64,000 nt of DNA from Protula sp. h YS-2021. Lineage: Eukaryota; Annelida; Polychaeta; Sabellida; Serpulidae. The DNA is taken from NCBI GenBank assembly GCA_949752745.1, contig OX457030.1, positions 72,055,686 to 72,119,685 of the forward strand, read 5' to 3'. Each line of letters begins with the position of its first letter. Positions within the stretch are counted from its first letter, which is position 1. Under the pieces are notes generated by a model. It was given only the letters and a program-made list of their open reading frames with translations. It made no database searches and was not told the DNA's origin. The position numbers were made by a program, and so were the translations under genes. Shown one piece after another: positions 41,753 to 52,382 of this stretch.

Positions 41753-44700
41753 CTGTTGCTGCCGCTGCTGCCTTGTAATGCCCATGCGCCAAAGTGGAAT
41801 AGCCATCATTTAACACGTATCGCTTATCATCAAAGGGGGAGAGAGCTATTTTCCTCAACTTCTCCGAGAAAATCTGGTGGTTATGACTTCGAATGGTGTG
41901 TCCTGTCACCATCATTTGCGTTTGGTTGAACAAACTGTCTTTATATTGCTGATGTTTCATACGTCTTTGACACGCATGAGTAATCCCTTTGGCTGTACGT
42001 TTTTCTTTCCCACCATACATCATACTGTACATTTTCGGCCGAAGTCCAACAAACTCTTCAATGGGGATACCTGCCGTCTCATCTTTCATTTTCCCAAGCA
42101 CTTTCTTGTTCACGGTGGAATACAAGAAATGATCGGGGGGATAGTCACTTGTGTCGAACAAGTCAGCATCTTCCTGCATATCCTTGTAGATATCATCCGT
42201 TTCTATGTCATAACATAGACTGTCGGTGTCACTAAACAACAGCTTGGCGTCAGGATACTTGGTCATGATGTAGTTGTAATGAAAGTTGAACATGAGCACT
42301 TTACTGAGGTCAAGAATGGTGAAGCCGACTTGAATGGGCTTATCCAGAAGCAAATCCACTTTGTGTAAATGTACCGCGGTCAAATCGTCATTGAAAATTC
42401 TAAATTGGTGGAATGAAGGTTTGGCTACAAGTTTCTTGAACCGCTTTTCCTGGTGAACGAGTTCCACATTGATGCGCTTTCTCACATTTTCCATGGTTTT
42501 GCCAAACACAGAGTTGTTCATCAATTTGAAAAAGTCTTTCTCAAACGGGTTCTTAGCCAACTTTCTCTTTTCCGTGTTCAACGAGATGTATTTCGCCAAC
42601 CATTTGCTCTGTGCAAACATGATAGCACGATGCACCTTCGTGACTTTCAATCCCAGTGACACATTTTGCTGTAAATTTCTATAATGAAGTACATAGTTCT
42701 TCTTGTCACACAAGTTGGGAATGAGCTTTTCACTGGGTTTATCTTTCATGTTCAACTCTTTCCGTAGCTTCTGACTATGCTCTGATAATTCTCCCACCTT
42801 CACACATTTCCGTTCTGGAGCTACTGGGTAGTGATTATGACCATCATGGATTGAATATGGATATTCCAAATCCACCTCTAAAATGTATCCAATCTCATCA
42901 TCTTCATCCACTTCCATGAAGTCAATGGATTCTGGCTCGTTCACCCACATAAATCCACTTTCTGGCATGCTTTGTGACATGGCCCAGCCGTACAAGTTGT
43001 TTGCGTCGAGGTACATCAGGTAATGGGTTGGTTGCATAGGGTCATACTCTGCTACGTAGGGGTTATTTGCTTTCGCATACTTGTGTGTGATGACAGATAT
43101 TCCTCCACGTAGACCTCGTTCAACCATTTGGTACATGTCAATGTCATTGATCAATTCCAACTTCACCTTTGTCGCTTTTAACATCGCATCCCACGACAGT
43201 CCTGGCGCTGTATAGTAGTGGGCAGGATCCAATTCATACGTGTTAAGACACACTTGACGAAAATTTTCAAACACGTCAGCCAACAGTAACACATCCGATT
43301 TCAGGTATAAGTCATGGTATTCACCAAATGTAGTGCAGTGGAATGTCTCCCACACCTTCTGTGCATGCACATAATCCTCATCGCTAATGCCTTCTTCACT
43401 GAGCAGACTGTAAAACTTGTCCTTGGACGGCAGTTGTGTTTCAGCAAACTTGGATGGCTCATCCACGTAATCGTAGGGGTACACTCCCTTTCTCAACAGT
43501 AACTCTTGCTGGTCGCTATCGTGAATGTGAGAGGTCATGTTATAAAAGGTATCTTTCCCTTCTGCCGCCAGGTTGGATACCAACTTCTGTAGAGAAGTAC
43601 CCATGAACTGATAACTGTCTGTAAATTTCAGATTGCTCATGGTGAATGCAATATATTTCTCTACGGTGTTGGGAATAACCGTAAGCGTTTCATCTTTGAA
43701 TTTGCCAATTTCCTCCATGATCAAATGGCTGTCATAGCCTCGCAAATTGTGGAAAAAGACAGGGATGATAAACGAATCTTTAACACCCTGCTGATCCTTT
43801 CGAAATCGGAATTGCAAATTGCATTCACTATGTGCAGCACCGCGATATTTGCCATTGATATGGTCATGATCTCTCACACGATCTGCTCCTAGAGGCTCAT
43901 GACAAATGTAGCAATCCACAGCAGTCCTGAAATCCTCTTTGTCTTCCCGAGTCATGACCATCTCCTTTGGCTGCTGTAAACCATGCACAATACGATCACG
44001 CTCATTCACCATATGGTCTAAAAAGACTTTCACAGCATTGTCTCCTCGATACACGACTGGGGCACGTGTGTCATACTGGCTCACAACCACATAGGCGAAG
44101 CTGTTTGGACGATGATGTTGGTACTTGTCTCCTTCTTCATGCTTTTGCGTGAAACATTCAAAGTCTGCATAAATCACAAAAGGTGCTCGCTGTTGTTTGG
44201 CTACATTCTTGAACTTGATAAACGGTTCCTTGGGGAATGATAAACGTTGTGCTCCATGCTTGCCACACACTTCGCGATGCTTGTCTAACAGATCTTGTCG
44301 TATAAACCCGTGAAGACAGTTGAAACAATAAAATGCACCTCCATTATGCTTTGATCGATAAGCCATCAGTCTGCTGAAATTCTTGATGAGACAGTAATGC
44401 CTTGTCTTTTCATTGCTAATCAAAAGTAAGTTGATTTCTCTCACGCTGTTGGCGCTGGTGTTTCGACTCAGTTGTATCGGAACAACGACATCCTGTTCAT
44501 ATCCAAACACGTTGATGGATACATCATTCTCCTTTTCAAACTTTGGAATGGCCGTAATCGGTGTGGGAAATGTCATGCCTTCCACCTTTAATTCGTTCTC
44601 AAATGGCTTGTATTGATGCATACGCTCTGGGCTTGCTTCCAGAGGTGCTGATGTAGCTGTATGCACTTCAATATACAGGATGTTATCCAACACCCAGCCA

Positions 44701-45266
44701 GAACCTTGTCGCTCATGTTCATCAAACTTGGTAAACAATTCTTTATAGGCTTCTGGCAAGTCCTGCTCAATATCCCCTGGATTTTAGGCTATATATGTTC
44801 GACTGCAGATAAAAGCATTATCCACTTGTTCTACCATCACACCTTCAGCATTCGCCGTCATTTTCTTGAAGCGTGCATGTACGACAATGTACCATTTCAT
44901 TCCATCATTTAACGTTTCTAGTAAATGTGCCTTAATCCGATTCTCTTGTTGCCGCATTTCAAGTAATAAATCCGATCCATCTTCAGGCTCAAACCGTCTT
45001 TCCCGCGCGTTTTCACCAAGACTCACTCTTCTCCCTCTCCCTACTTGCACTCTCTTTGGTTCTTGGCATACATGTGTGTCAAACGCATCCATAGATGGAA
45101 ATATCTTAACACATCCATAGCAGAGGAACGGATCAGGTCTGATAATACTATCTTGCAGCGTCTTTTGTCTCTTCACTTCTATCTGCTGAACAAGCTCTTC
45201 ACGAGCACGTTTCAACCTTGCTGGTTTCGTAGCCATCCTTGTTGTCGCTGCCGCCGCTGCCATCAA
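41748..45266 (-). pseudogene. POLB: Protein-primed family B DNA polymerase with one in-frame stop
   Basis: A single frame of 1,172 codons from ATG 45266 is interrupted by TAA at 44786-44784 (codon 161). The uninterrupted part after it is 1,003 codons. The N-terminal segment has a CYGCVKIF...H...C zinc-like motif; a second (FYCFNCLHGF...HREVC) follows the stop. Exonuclease motifs are YADFECF and FFHNLRGYDSHLI. Polymerase motifs are YLDANNLYGWAMSQ, KLMNNSVFGKTMEN and LFSDTDSLCYDIE. Length and motif set are normal for Polintons. The polymerase replicates the linear element using a terminal protein primer. As written, this copy yields a truncated 160-residue product unless the stop is read through or is an error. 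Confidence 0.95.
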
Positions 45267-45294
45267 CTGTTCTGATGTTCTCCTCCCTCCCTCC

Positions 45295-45302
45295 TCTTTT
45301 AT
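45295..45302 (-). promoter_or_regulatory. TATA box of DNA polymerase B
   Basis: TATAAAAGAGG on the - strand, 28 bases before ATG 45266, implying a very short leader. Confidence 0.75.
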
Positions 45303-45589
45303 ACACGGACGGACTACGAAAGAACTGCTTTAGTTACTGTAGTTAAACTACAGCGTGGCAGCGAAAAAAAAGAGCTCTTTGAAGTTTAAAAAATCATTTT
45401 ATTTACAACTATTTCATATTCATATATTCATATATGCTTTCATATATACATTCAAAATATGCTATAAAACACTAAAACACTAAAGTTAAAAGTTAAAACA
45501 CTAAAGTTAAACCACTTAAGTTAAACACTAATGATTTTCAGTCACCATTTTTGCCACGTCAGGCTCTCCGCAGGGCTCTCCGCAGGGCT
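45303..45589. other. AT-rich spacer between PolB promoter and the zinc-protein gene
   Basis: It contains TTATATTCATATATTCATATATG and repeated ACACTAAAGTTAAA words. No gene is visible. It is the 3' end of the leftward gene at 45590. Confidence 0.5.
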
Positions 45590-46108
45590 TTACCAGCACG
45601 TCGGCTCACCACAATCGCACTGGTAGCGATAAAATTGGTTCATGGTGAATGGTCTCTTGGAACATTTAAACGGGTGCATGTTATAATATCTAAAGTTTTT
45701 CAACGCTGCTCCACACCACCAACAATCCAACAACGGTTCTGGTCCTGCCAATAATGCTGTAAAGTTATATGGCAGTAGTCCGCCGCAGGTCTTGCAACAA
45801 CAATGTCGTGGAGCATCAAGCTTTACTGCACAATTATGTGACTGTCCTTCATATTCTAGCAAGCAGAAGCACTTGAAGCACTCGGTTGTTAGCGTGACCA
45901 TGCCGCGGCCTTTCTTCCACACTCTGAATCTGTACCTCTTCTCCTCCTCCACAGGTGCTACAGTGGAAGGAAAGTGTAAAGTTTCTTCTAAGGCGTACTT
46001 CATCTCTGCCTCTACCTTTGCTTTCTCTTCATTCAATGGTATGGTAATAATCACTGCCTCATTTGGTTTGAATTGACTCATATCATCTATGGCATCTGAC
46101 GAGTTCAT
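45590..46108 (-). CDS. Cysteine-rich zinc-binding Polinton protein
   Basis: 172 residues. An acidic N-terminal ~75 residues precedes a Cys/His-rich region: CFKCFCLLEYEGQSHNC, CCCKTCGG, CWWCG, HPFKCSK and a C-terminal CDCGEPTCW. There are about sixteen cysteines, consistent with several zinc sites. The pattern suggests treble-clef or RING-like modules, but no known signature is complete. A TATATAAG box lies 36 bases upstream. Confidence 0.6.
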   Translation of the reverse strand: MNSSDAIDDMSQFKPNEAVIITIPLNEEKAKVEAEMKYALEETLHFPSTVAPVEEEKRYRFRVWKKGRGMVTLTTECFKCFCLLEYEGQSHNCAVKLDAPRHCCCKTCGGLLPYNFTALLAGPEPLLDCWWCGAALKNFRYYNMHPFKCSKRPFTMNQFYRYQCDCGEPTCW

Positions 46109-46143
46109 CTTGTGTGTGTGTTAAATGGCATCTCCTCGACTCA

Positions 46144-46151
46144 CTTATATA
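46144..46151 (-). promoter_or_regulatory. TATA box of the 45590-46108 gene
   Basis: TATATAAG on the - strand, within the near-palindrome CACTTATATATAGTG. Confidence 0.6.
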
Positions 46152-46394
46152 TAGTGAGTTTTGGGGAGGGAGGGGGAGGGGGGTTTAACTCTTCTTTAGT
46201 GATAGGGGAGGGTCGTCGATACCCTGTTCTTAGGGGAGGGGTGGTCGTCAGCTGTCACTCTCGGGAGGGGAGGGGGGTGGTGGTACAGCGCTTCATCAAC
46301 GCTGCAGCGGAAGCTGTTATTTCAAATCCCGTAATCACATCGACAACTGCACAAAATGACGTTTACACTACCATCCATTTCGTCAAGAAAAAAT

Positions 46395-46610
46395 GGAACC
46401 TAACATAAGTTTCTTTTTGGGGAAAAAATGATTTTTTAACTCTTCTTTGGTTGTAGGGGGGGGGGTCCTCGTCGTCTCTGTAATACTCTGTTTTAGGGGA
46501 GGGGGGTCGTCATCGACACGCTGTGCGCTGCGCGCTGTACTAGGGGGGGGGGGGGGGTCGTCATCGACACGCTGTGGGCTGAGCGCGCTGTGGGGAGGGG
46601 GGGTGGTCTG
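46395..46610. promoter_or_regulatory. Right subterminal module, inverted copy of 29925-30085
   Basis: It starts CCTAACATAAGTTTCTTTTT, then G-runs separated by TCGTCATCGACACGCTGTG and GCGCTGTACTAG. The same words occur inverted at the left end, and a partial copy lies at 46170-46270. It is immediately upstream of the RING gene promoter. Confidence 0.55.
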
Positions 46611-46629
46611 ACGTCGATCGGCTGCAGAG

Positions 46630-46637
46630 TATATAAT
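46630..46637 (+). promoter_or_regulatory. TATA box of the RING-finger gene
   Basis: AGTATATAATGC lies 37 bases before ATG 46674, a normal spacing. Confidence 0.65.
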
Positions 46638-46673
46638 GCTCTCCATGCCTCTACAGCTTTTACCATCATCATC

Positions 46674-47228
46674 ATGGAGCTCTATTTCCATTTGAATTGC
46701 GAAAAACGTATCAAGTCAGTTGATCGCTGCGAATTTGCGCCACAGCGGCTGCGGGAGATACCGTATAGAAAACACTTTATACAGATCCTGCCAGACCCGA
46801 AGGATATGGGAGTGGTTGGCATCCCGGTTATGTTCAACCGCAACATCACCATGGGGAAGAGGATAGAGTGCATTGAAGATGGCAAATACAACCATGCCTA
46901 CATGAGAACATACATGCTGGGGGAAGCGATGCCGACAACCATGGAGGAGGAAGAATACCCGGAATGGGCAGAGTACTTCCTGAGGCGCGATTTTGCCACA
47001 TGCCCTGGCTGCAACGTGTTTATGCTATTTGATAAGAGTATATCTCTAGAGTGCGGTCACACGGCTTGTCTGCATTGCACTGTGGTGGCAGCTTTCCTAG
47101 AGGCCATTGAAGGACATTACACCATGCATTGTTTGACCTGCGGAATTAAGTCAGACTGCTTCATTTTTGGCTCTCAGCAGATGACACAGTGCGGCAGAGA
47201 AGCCCGTGACATCGTCACGTTTAAGTAA
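46674..47228 (+). CDS. RING-finger-like protein, outer-right gene
   Basis: 184 residues from ATG 46674 (MELYFHLNCEKRIKSVDRCE). I prefer this to an upstream in-frame start because the TATA box lies just before it. Residues ~118-165 read CPGC, a spacer, LECGHTACLHC, a spacer, then HCLTCG. This is the C-x2-C...C-x-H-x2-C-x2-C...C-x2-C order of a RING finger. RING proteins usually act as ubiquitin E3 ligases, so interference with host proteins is possible. The N-terminal ~115 residues match nothing I know. It faces outward into the right TIR. Confidence 0.68.
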   Translation: MELYFHLNCEKRIKSVDRCEFAPQRLREIPYRKHFIQILPDPKDMGVVGIPVMFNRNITMGKRIECIEDGKYNHAYMRTYMLGEAMPTTMEEEEYPEWAEYFLRRDFATCPGCNVFMLFDKSISLECGHTACLHCTVVAAFLEAIEGHYTMHCLTCGIKSDCFIFGSQQMTQCGREARDIVTFK

Positions 47229-47270
47229 AATAGCATAAACACAACTAAGACAATGAGGAGTACATCTCCT

Positions 47271-47288
47271 GGCCGCTCCAAAGCGGCC
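47271..47288. terminator. Hairpin at the inner end of the right TIR
   Basis: The stem is GGCCGCT/AGCGGCC as on the left, but the loop is CCAA instead of GAAA. It lies 42 bases after the stop codon of the RING-finger gene. Confidence 0.5.
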
Positions 47289-48347
47289 GCCAACTATTAA
47301 GAAATAAGCAAACAAACCTATCGTGCTAGTGTGGGATATGCATGAGAATGTGTGGTATATGCTTTAAAAAAAAAAAACCGTCTCCCCGCCTTTCTTTCAA
47401 GGCGTGGCGGCGGCGGCAACAGCTCTCTCTCGACCCCGTCTCGACACCTTCTTTCAAGGCGTGGCGGCGGCGGCAACAGCTCTCTCCCCTCTCTCTCCTC
47501 CTCTCTCTCTCTCTCGACCCCGTCTCGACCCCGTCTCGACACCTTCTTTCAAGGCGTGGCGGCGGCGGTGGCAACACCAAAAGCTCAACAACCCTCTCTC
47601 GACCCCGTCTCGACGCCTTCTTTCAAGGCAAAGCGGTGGTGACACACACACAGCCCTCTCTCCCACCCCCACCCCCCATCATACTGTCACCGTCTCGGTC
47701 ACCGTCTCGGCGCGCACACGCCTTCTTTCAAAAAAAAACTCTTATACTGTCTCCCCCTCTCTCTCCCCAACCCCGTCTCGGCACGCCACACACCGTTTCA
47801 CTCGAGACGCTCACGGCACACCTTTTTTTTCCCCTCACAAGCTGCCCCCCCCCTACCATCCCCATACATACAACGTTTCACCGGAAACACCTTTCTTTCG
47901 CTCGCAATCCTTCCAACTGCATCAAATGACGTTTTCTTTTGTCATCACTCCCAACTCACTGTACAAAAACTTCATGCAAACTCCCATCAAATAACGTTTT
48001 CCCTTCTCTCGTCACACAAACCATACTCTAACAATACTCTAACAAAGCCTTAAACCAAGGGAGGGGGACATGCTTGCCAAACTCTTTACAACTCACTCTT
48101 TCTTCTTACACTCCCTTTTATATGCCAGAGCAAAAGGAGCGAAATTTTCACATCCTCTAGCCAATAGAAATGCACCTTTAACACTGCATTCTCATTGGTG
48201 CTTTTTCGCTCCTTTTCCTCACCCATATATAAACCACTGCACTCCACTCAAGTGCAGTGGTTCTCTCATCCATTTTCCGTTGCTATGCAGTGGTTCTCTC
48301 ATCACTTTTCAGTTACTATGCAGTTGTTCTCTCATTATATAACTACT
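47271..48347. repeat. Right terminal inverted repeat of the Polinton
   Basis: Inverted copy of the left repeat. The high similarity of the two ends suggests a fairly young insertion or ongoing homogenisation. It ends internally with the same GGCCGCT/AGCGGCC hairpin. Confidence 0.95.
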
Positions 48348-48353
48348 AATGAA
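48348..48353. other. Right target-site duplication AATGAA
   Basis: Perfect match to the left copy, so the two ends belong to the same insertion event and no recombination has replaced either flank. Confidence 0.95.
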
Positions 48354-49485
48354 ATTTCAAATTGTGGTTCTTTAGTGCATTTCAGAATGTGAAGCATATG
48401 TTACAAAATATAACTGTTCTTTAAACTGCTTAGCAATCTACTGGCCAGCCCTTACATTGTACGCTATTATAACTTCAGAAATGGTCCTCCAATATCCCAG
48501 ATATAGAACAAATATACCGTACTGTAAATATACTGAACCACTACACAGGAAGTAGTTTCTTATAAAAAAACCGCTTTAAAAATTCACTAAAGTAAGGAAG
48601 GAAATAATATTCATATTTTTTATCTATCTTAGGAGCTTTCCTGCTTGAGTAACTAAAATCATTTGGTTTGAAAATTTTCAAATGTCACTTTAAAATACTA
48701 GGAGCTTCCTGAAAAATTAAGCAATTCCTTACTAGGAAAATTTGCCTGTTGCTGAAGGTGAATATAAAGCCAACAAATACAAAGTTTTGTTACCCTAAAC
48801 GATAAAATTCTTCTGATAAATCTGTTTAAAAAATCTTTTGTTAAACCAAACGGATATTAAGACTACGCCTTCTTTATAACATGCAAAAAAATATTTTCAG
48901 GGGACTCACTCTGTTCTCGAGTAAATTTTCCTGGAATGTATGAATTCTTTGCCAAGTAAAGACTTGAATTTATATCTCCCAGTTTTAACTACCGTTGCCA
49001 TTTCCTCAAGGTTTGCTTACTTTTATAACATCAAGCAAACCGTTCCTTATAAGTAAGGCTAATCAGAAATAGTACCCCTATTCCTTTTTAGTTGAATGGA
49101 TTGAACCAAGAAACACATTTCTGCAATTACCAAAGCAGATATTATAAATGGCTATCCAGTATTACCAATCAGCAGTAGATACAACAATGTGAACTGTTAC
49201 TAAGAAAATCTGTCAAGCGTACCGCTATAATTTATACTGAAGTGACGGGAAATATTGTAAGGGATCGTTGTAATGACTAGCACTTCGAAAATAGTGTTTG
49301 GCACTTTGAACATATCGTGACCCGTATAAGATAGCTGACCGATGATTTGGCAATCCATCAGTCATTCACTATATGTTGTTCGGGTTTGCAAATAATCCCG
49401 CAGCAACAAATTTATAACGGATTAAGTTTAGTTTACTATAACTTCTGAAAGCTTAAAAACTGACACTTTCTCACTGTTTGTAATA
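48354..49485. other. AT-rich flank of the Polinton, no gene
   Basis: No open frame of note, no splice-supported exon and no repeat family visible. Confidence 0.5.
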
Positions 49486-49546
49486 GGGGGAAAACATTGG
49501 TTCTAAGTTCAAAAACTACATTTGTTAAAGATGGTTTAAAACCTTC

Positions 49547-49601
49547 ATTTTCCCACTACTATAGCATAACATAAAACGCTATAGACTTAGTGTGGGAAAA
49601 T
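49547..49601. repeat. Long imperfect hairpin
   Basis: ATTTTCCCACTACTATAGC pairs with GCTATAGACTTAGTGTGGGAAAAT around a 12-base loop. Confidence 0.7.
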
Positions 49602-49734
49602 CTCATCCCATTTTTTTGACGCCATTATGACGTCACAGGTGGGCCAGAATCCCCCATGGGGGTTTTGGACCAGACATGAATGTGTTTATTATAGCCTTAT
49701 ATGGCATGTTTTCACAAACATTCTGGTTAAGTCC

Positions 49735-49807
49735 GTAATAGCTCAGTCGGTAGAGCGTCAGACTCCTGGTCGGAAGGTTGGTGGTTCGAGCCCAGATATG
49801 GGCAGCC
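49735..49807 (+). other. tRNA-like SINE head or tRNA pseudogene
   Basis: TAGCTCAGTCGGTAGAGC fits the D-arm and A box, and GGTTCGAGCCC the B box. The anticodon stem has a mismatch (loop CTCCTGG, arginine CCT-like), and the acceptor and T stems pair poorly. A functional tRNA is doubtful. Confidence 0.5.
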
Positions 49808-50178
49808 TAATCCTTATCCATAGAGTGCATTATGAATGTGTATTATGAATGCACTATGAATGAGTACGTGATGAATGCGTATGATGAATGTGTGTTATGA
49901 ATGAGTGCGTGATGAATGTATGCGTTATAAGGTTATACGTCACGATGATTGACAGGTAGAAATCTGTCATCTGGGGGGTGGGGTGGGGGGGTCCTCTCAC
50001 AGTATATGGCCTGGGGGGGGGGGGGGTGAGTCCTTACATGGTGGCCCCGGGGGGGGGGGGGAGGGTAGGTCCTCATATGGCGGACCCGGGGGGGGGGTGT
50101 CCTCACATGGTATATGTCCTAGAGGGGTCTGACGTCATTATGACGTCACAGGGTGACTTAGAACCAATGTTTTCCTCC

Positions 50179-52382
50179 TACTTTTTATGCTGACTTTCAA
50201 CGATTAAAGTAGATGATCGAGAAATTTGTTTGTGAAAACAAAATATCACGTGCACATAATGTGCGATGAGATCAAGCTAAAGTTATAGTGACATCAACCA
50301 TTGGGGGAAACGAGTAATATATGACAGAAATTGGCGTTTTATTTATGGCCATTAAAGAACAGAATTTTCCCGCCATTCTTGTTAATGTTTTAGTTTAAGG
50401 TCATTTCAGTGATGGCAAATGATAACGATATACTACTGTCTTGAGCCACCAGTCGAAACATAAAACCGGAAACATTTGTTTAGCACGTGGCTGGAGTTCA
50501 TCAAGTCTACTTATCATCACCCTAAAGGGGTAAATTTCCAAAAGAACTCCCTTTTTGTGACAAACGGAAAGAAAATGATCACCCTTTTAATGAAATTGGC
50601 ACTCCGCCTTTACCACGCCTGGGCCCTACAACAACCGCCCTTTAACGACTTTTTTTTTTGGGGGGGGGGGAGGGGGGAGGGGGTGCTACGCATGATAACA
50701 CGTCATGCCAAGTGCCCCCCCCCCCTCCCCTCCCCTTCCCGCCCGGGTGAACTCTTATCAGATTTGTTTATTGACTGTATGTTTGTATCGTAAATGTTGT
50801 TTAGTGAATTAGAATATGGACTTGAGAATTAGCCAATCAAAACTCAACAATAATTGTATCACATGATTTGTTTTTATTGAACCATTCATAACTTGCATAC
50901 TCTTAATATAATCATTAAGGCTTTATAAAGAACAAACAGCTCAACTAGAGCAGCTTCTCACATACAGCGGCCAGTGCACACCAACAATAGTGTACCCCCA
51001 TATTTAGGATCTGTTCCTTTTGTCTGATGGCATCCGTAGTTATCCAATCAGAATTCGGAAAATTTTGTCTCGGGCTGCTGATGTGACAGCACCTGATGTC
51101 TTCAAAAGGTCCTAAAAAAACCCGAAAATATCGCACACAGCATCAACAATCCCCAACTCCCCCTCTCCCCCCCCCCCCCCCCCCACCCACCGATGATCAA
51201 AACCCATGTCCTATACCAGTGCCACGGTGAGACATAAAACAAACACACTCTGTTTTACTGAACGAGGCTAAATACGTGTTGATATATGGAATAAAATAAA
51301 TATTCAACAATGAGCATATTTACATAGATTTACATATTTCATTCGACATTTAACAAAACATCGCTCAGCTCATAAACCTCTAAACTATTTCAAAGCAATT
51401 CACAACTTCGTTCTGCGCCGGTGAAATTCTGCATATGCGTAAGCTAATACGTCACACACTCCCCCCTCCTCCCTCCCCCGGTTCCTCCACAAGCGAAGTG
51501 ATGTTTGACAGACAGAAAGAAAACTGTGGAGAATGCCTTCAGTAGACCAGTTTCGTATTGCCATATGATCTAGAAGGTTGTGTGCAGGTGAAAGATTTTA
51601 ATCAGTCACATGATTACAGCGGCAAACAGCCCGTCACCTGACCACAACGATGTGATCATGTGATCTAAGCGTCACTTGTCACTGACACAGCCTCCCCCCC
51701 CCCCCCCCCCCTCCGCTCTCTTCTCTCTATCTTGCACACGCGCAAAATATATTTTATTCTAGATTCTAGTTACCTCGAATTCGAATATCAACACACTTAG
51801 TGGGAGTTACACATCAAGTTTTCAATTGGCCACTTTGAACGTGATTAGAAAGCACTTATATAGCCATCTGTGGCACGCGATATTTACAACCAGCAGTAAC
51901 AAGAAAAGTTAAACACAAGCTATTTCACATCATTCATTGAAGGACAACTCAGTTCTGTCGCTCGCGTTAATAAGCCATCATTCCCCACCCCCCCCCCCCC
52001 CCCCCGCTTCAAAACTGCGAGAAAAAATTGTCAAAAACTGCTCCGTCACACGTTGCAAGTAATCCTCGTAAAAAAAAAAGAAAAACAGAAAGAAAAGTTC
52101 ATTGTTGTATAGTCGATTGGCCATCAAGTACTTCAGTTAAAGGCACTGTGATTTGAAAGGGGGGAAAGGCATTGTATGTTTTTAGATGTTGGATAAATCA
52201 GCGATCTGGTAGGGGGGGGGGGGGGGCGGGGAGTTCCCCACAACCTCCTATGTAAAAGCTGATTTCTTCTGCAAATTCCGCAATAATAATAATACATCAC
52301 AACAACAACTGTACTGTTAAGTTTAAATGCCATCTTGTTGTTCTTATTTGATGTATGAGACACACATGTATGACCAGGGCTA
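50179..52382. other. Noncoding, includes likely 3' UTR of the RS-rich gene
   Basis: There is an AATAAA on the - strand near 50872-50877 (TTTTTATTGAACC on +), ~1.5 kb past the stop codon at 52383. C/G runs lie at ~50660, 51166, 51693, 51988 and 52213. No gene is visible. Confidence 0.45.

Larger units (their letters stand above)
27665..48347. mobile_element. Polinton/Maverick (adintovirus-like) element, 20,683 bp
   Basis: The element begins 5'-AGTAGTTATATAATGAGAG and ends in its inverse, with ~1.08-kb terminal inverted repeats and a perfect AATGAA duplication outside each end (27659-27664, 48348-48353). The 6-bp duplication and AG terminus are as known for Polintons. It encodes integrase, FtsK/HerA-type ATPase, minor and major capsid proteins, adenain-like protease and protein-primed PolB, plus accessory genes. 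Several genes carry stops or frameshifts, so this copy is probably not autonomous as written. Confidence 0.97.
49486..50178. mobile_element. Possible composite element bounded by a 22-bp inverted repeat
   Basis: GGGGGAAAACATTGGTTCTAAG at 49486-49507 is matched inverted at 50157-50178 with about one mismatch. Inside, CATTATGACGTCACAGG occurs twice in direct orientation (49624 and 50136). The interior also holds a hairpin, a tRNA-like segment, TGAATG-type short repeats and long G-runs. No protein is encoded. Confidence 0.45.
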
